A stretch of 64,000 nucleotides of DNA, taken from assembly GCA_013399305.1 (NCBI GenBank), contig VXAI01000088.1, positions 2,584,282 to 2,648,281 on the forward strand. Reading direction: 5' to 3'. The notes under the pieces are model-generated. The model was given only the letters and a program-made list of their open reading frames with translations. It had not been told where the DNA came from and did no database searches. Source of the DNA: Rostratula benghalensis (lineage: Eukaryota > Chordata > Aves > Charadriiformes > Rostratulidae). A program made the position numbers and the translations under genes. Positions 60,801 to 64,000 of this stretch are shown in pieces; position 1 is the stretch's first letter, and every line of letters begins with the position of its first letter.

Positions 60801-63529
60801 AACACATGATTGGGAGAAAATGTAAAATGTGGTTTGTTTGGTGTTTTTTTAATCAGGTACTATTTTCTGCAGCTTTCTGATTATGCTAGTCCTGAATTTT
60901 TAGAATATGGTAACATTTTATTTTTATAAATATGAAATTATTATCTTCTGTTACCAAAGTATGTTGGATTATAAGATTTGGTGATATTTTAATAATACTG
61001 ATGCTTGAAATTGAAAAAAAAAATTAAACCTGGAGAGGATATTTCTCACCTCATCTGCCATTCTCATTATTTCAGTTTTTGATCTGGGAGAATAAAAAAA
61101 AAGGATCACCTGAGCCTGCTGCAAAAGTTCAGAATGGAACTGAAAAAACATTTTAGAAACCATTGGTAGCAGCAATGCATTACTGACTCTCTACTTTCTC
61201 ACAGTCTGTCAAGACTCAAGGTACGTATCTCAAGACTGTCTCGGTATGGAAGAAATTCTAGTTTCTCAAATAGCTTGTATTTTTTGGACTGTAATATGGT
61301 TCCTTCCCTAGCTCTGAAATTGTCTGTCACCAATAAGCTGGTGCTGATGACATTCCCTGGCCATATAGAGTACCATACCTGCTTCAGAAAGGAAATCGAT
61401 ACAGGTAATACCGAGCTTTCTTAATCTGTCATTGCCTTTTGTCTCTGATAAATGCATCCGACCATAGTCTCTGCTGCAATTTCTGTATGAATATCTCTTC
61501 TGCAAATGTTTTTAATTTGGAATATCAGCACCGCCTCCCCAGGCAGATCACATAGTTCCTACTTGAACAGTTTTGAGAGAAACTTTAACAAGAGAGTTCT
61601 GAGTTATGTCCACCTAATCCAAGTAAAGGATCATGAAAACTTAAGTGAATAACAACCTTCAGTTAGTGGCACAAGCAGAGGTCACATTTGAGACCAGAAG
61701 CAAATGTGTGTCAAACAAGCCTGCTCATTATGAAAGTGGAATTAGAAGAAAATTGTTAGACAAACATAATACTACACAGAAATGCTGTGTCTAGAAGCTC
61801 TGTGTTTTTTCCCCAAAGAACCTGGCTAACAAGGCCATTGTATCCTTTGAGGACACACAATTTTTTTTTTGCAATAAACAACAGGCTCTGCTTCGGTCAG
61901 CTGAAGCAGGTTCTGAACACATAAAAATTTAAGTCACAATCTCTTGAGAGTGTGACTTGCGTAGCAGACGATCTGTCTGTCCTGTCCTGCTTTCCTACAT
62001 CTCCTGCTGTTCCATCAACCTTTCAGTTCAGATTTCCCAGAGAACACTAGAGTAGGGGAGGTAAGTTGGGGATGAACTTCTCTTGTACACAGAGACTATT
62101 TCATTTTGCATCTGTTATTTTTAGGTTAAAGAGTTTAAAGACCAGATCTCATTCTAGGTCTGCAGGTTATTGCTATAGAGTACGTATTTTTCTTTGCTGC
62201 TCCTCAAAACACAAAGTGTTGAGCCAAAATTTTTTGAGATCAGCAAAAATTCCTCAGCCTTCTCTAGGGATAAAAACAATCTATATAACCGGTGGTCATG
62301 AGATGTTGTAGAAAATAAAGTAGATAAAACATCATATTATCATTTACATATTTGTCTTATTTGAATATTGGTAGTCACTAAGTTTGGGATAATATTTTCT
62401 GGATGCATGTAAAATTGATGTTATACATTTTCTTTTTTTTTTTTTATTAAAAAAGCTATGAAAAACAATAACTGTACTTAAAGACTTGCAATCATAAACA
62501 TGTTTGGGCAACATTTTCTCCCCTGCTACCATTCTGGAGAAACACTATCATCTTCATACAGAGATCACTTCTAGGCAAGTCCTATTTTAAGGAAAAAGGA
62601 AGAGAATGTGGTAAAGATTATAACTTTGAGGAAACCTATTTTTGCTTGATAAAGGAATAAATTTTTGAGACTTTCTATTGTAAGTGGAGTCATTTGCTGT
62701 CTATTTACAAATGAAATGAAAAGTACGGAAAGGGGCAACAGGGATTAAGTGACAGCCGAATACAGTAATAGTCACCAAGAGCAAAGCAGCACATCGGCAA
62801 AATGAGAAAAGGGGTGCAAGAGCAAAAAGATAATTTATTATCTCTCTATTGTATGATAATTATGTATCTTTATATTGTAAGATAATCAGGAAAGAAAAGT
62901 GGGATAAATCAGCAGCGCATTAGAACTATTAACCGCTTTTCAGTACTCAGATGTGATTGGCTGGGAAAAGAGAAAACATCTAAGTAGCATCATCACTAAT
63001 ACCTGTTCAGAACAGGAAAACAGTTAATAAAAACTAACACTTCAGAAACTTTATTACTACCTACTGTAAGATATGTCTTTGGATCATGAGAATGTGACTA
63101 GTAAGTGTCAGCTGTGAGAAAGGTTAGTCTGAAGCAGACCTTTAATCACTAGAAGATGTCCTGAATAAACATATTTTCCTTGGAAAACAACTTTCAGTCA
63201 GTTTTCATTCGGACTTGTAGTACCTTCAGACTAGTGACCTAGAGATGAACTGCCTAGTTTCTGTCCCTTGAGTGATTCAGGTCCCCTGGAGCATATGTTA
63301 CACACTAAATATTTGACTGTATAGATTTCTGCATAAAGCAAAGAAATAATATTTTTTCCACAAAAATAAAGCATTTTAATATAAGAACAGATAAACCTAT
63401 TCTGCTTACTTAATGTTGTCAGTTCATGCATTTAGATCATATCATTTAATAGAGACCAAGGGTCTGTGCTATAAAAGACAATGGCTCACTCAATTAAGAA
63501 AATGGAAAATGTCCAGAATTAAAATATTA

Positions 63530-63640
63530 AAAAACAAAGAAACAAAAAAAAATCCCAAACAAAACAAACAATTCCACCCCCTCACCCCTCCCCAGAAAGC
63601 ATCCTTCCAAAACAAAACCAAACAAACAAAAAAAGGGTTA
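63530..63640. repeat. A/C-rich low-complexity tract
   Basis: Two A/C-rich blocks (AAAC, CCAAAC and CAAACAAAC units) flank a C-rich core at 63574-63594 with C runs of 5, 4 and 4. The complement of the core is G-rich but has only three long G runs. Confidence 0.8.
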
Positions 63641-64000
63641 ATATTAGGACAGATGAATTTTGAGATGAAATATTTGTGCTATTGATAATTGTGATGAGTA
63701 TCAAAGATAAGCAGACTGTCAGTACATCTGTTAAGAAAATTCAGTATTGACAGATGGAAGAAAATAGATGCTTCGCAATGGACACATGAATTCTACTGCA
63801 ATATTATCACAGAAGAAAGTAATTTAATTGGCAGAAAATACAAATAAGTTCATGTATTCTCATAAGAAGATATAGAGAAAGTCTGAGGTTCTCCCCTGCA
63901 ATGATACGTATATTACTGTCTGAAGAAAAGATAATATTCTACAGAAAAGTGGGTTTCAGGCTTTATCTGGAACTCTTGCCCAAGCTTGTAGCACTGCATG

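Larger units (their letters stand above)
57648..64000. other. Unique AT-rich non-coding DNA to the window end
   Basis: No gene, RNA gene or transposon is recognised in about 6.3 kb. Simple repeats include (TTTA)n at 57808-57832, a poly-T at about 62429-62446, an imperfect 26-bp tandem pair at 62840-62891 and an A/C-rich tract near 63530-63640. Open frames are 90 codons or fewer and none shows a motif. Confidence 0.55.

Noticed and set aside
1..64000. Endogenous retrovirus or LTR pairs, CRISPR arrays, tRNA genes
   Set aside because: I looked for TG...CA-bounded direct repeats with retroviral motifs, regularly spaced short repeats, and tRNA A/B boxes with cloverleaf context, and found none convincing. 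A degenerate solo LTR could still be missed by eye.

Overview
This window looks like a gene-poor stretch of a bird macrochromosome, either intergenic DNA or a very long intron. It is AT-rich and CpG-poor, and I recognise no protein-coding exon, tRNA or rRNA in it. The diagnostic signal is a set of CR1 non-LTR retrotransposon fragments. They end in the CR1 3' signature (a variant of 'ccttccaacc' followed by copies of ATTCTATG) and carry ORF2 remnants. CR1 also occurs in crocodilians and turtles, so 'bird' is an inference from the mix of CR1 types plus the recurrent A/C-rich (AACCAAA-like) tracts. No operons, bacterial or phage features exist here.

Layout. 1-5701 is unique AT-rich DNA with a 27-bp tandem duplication. 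5702-6271 is a plus-strand CR1 whose last 131 ORF2 codons are still open. 6272-24049 is unique sequence with poly-T/poly-A runs, a T/G-rich tract (11108-11226) and a 90-base gap (12859-12948). 24050-25388 is the longest CR1, covering most of the reverse-transcriptase region but lacking its 3' end. 25389-28634 is unique with a 671-base gap (27592-28262). 28635-32733 is a CR1 cluster: a minus 3' end, a plus 3' end, and a head-to-head minus/plus pair. 37441-37715, 42243-42365 and 44851-46114 are further CR1 copies. 41250-41860 is an ancient, heavily decayed minus-strand CR1/L3-like LINE. 47056-47186 is a 131-base gap. 49850-50720 and 52325-52770 look like conserved non-coding elements by texture only. 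52994-53088 is a 47-bp tandem duplication. 54166-55480 is a plus/minus/plus CR1 nest, and 56966-57647 is a CR1 with an internal RT deletion. 57648-64000 is unique sequence with simple repeats.

Nothing here forms a pathway or gene system. All recognisable coding sequence is CR1 ORF2, and every copy is 5'-truncated and broken, so none can be autonomous. I did not find a convincing undescribed system. The most useful leads are the two candidate regulatory stretches, the CR1 rearrangements, the ancient LINE relic and the two clean tandem duplications. CR1 and candidate-element boundaries are estimates made by eye against remembered family patterns, good to about 10-30 bases.
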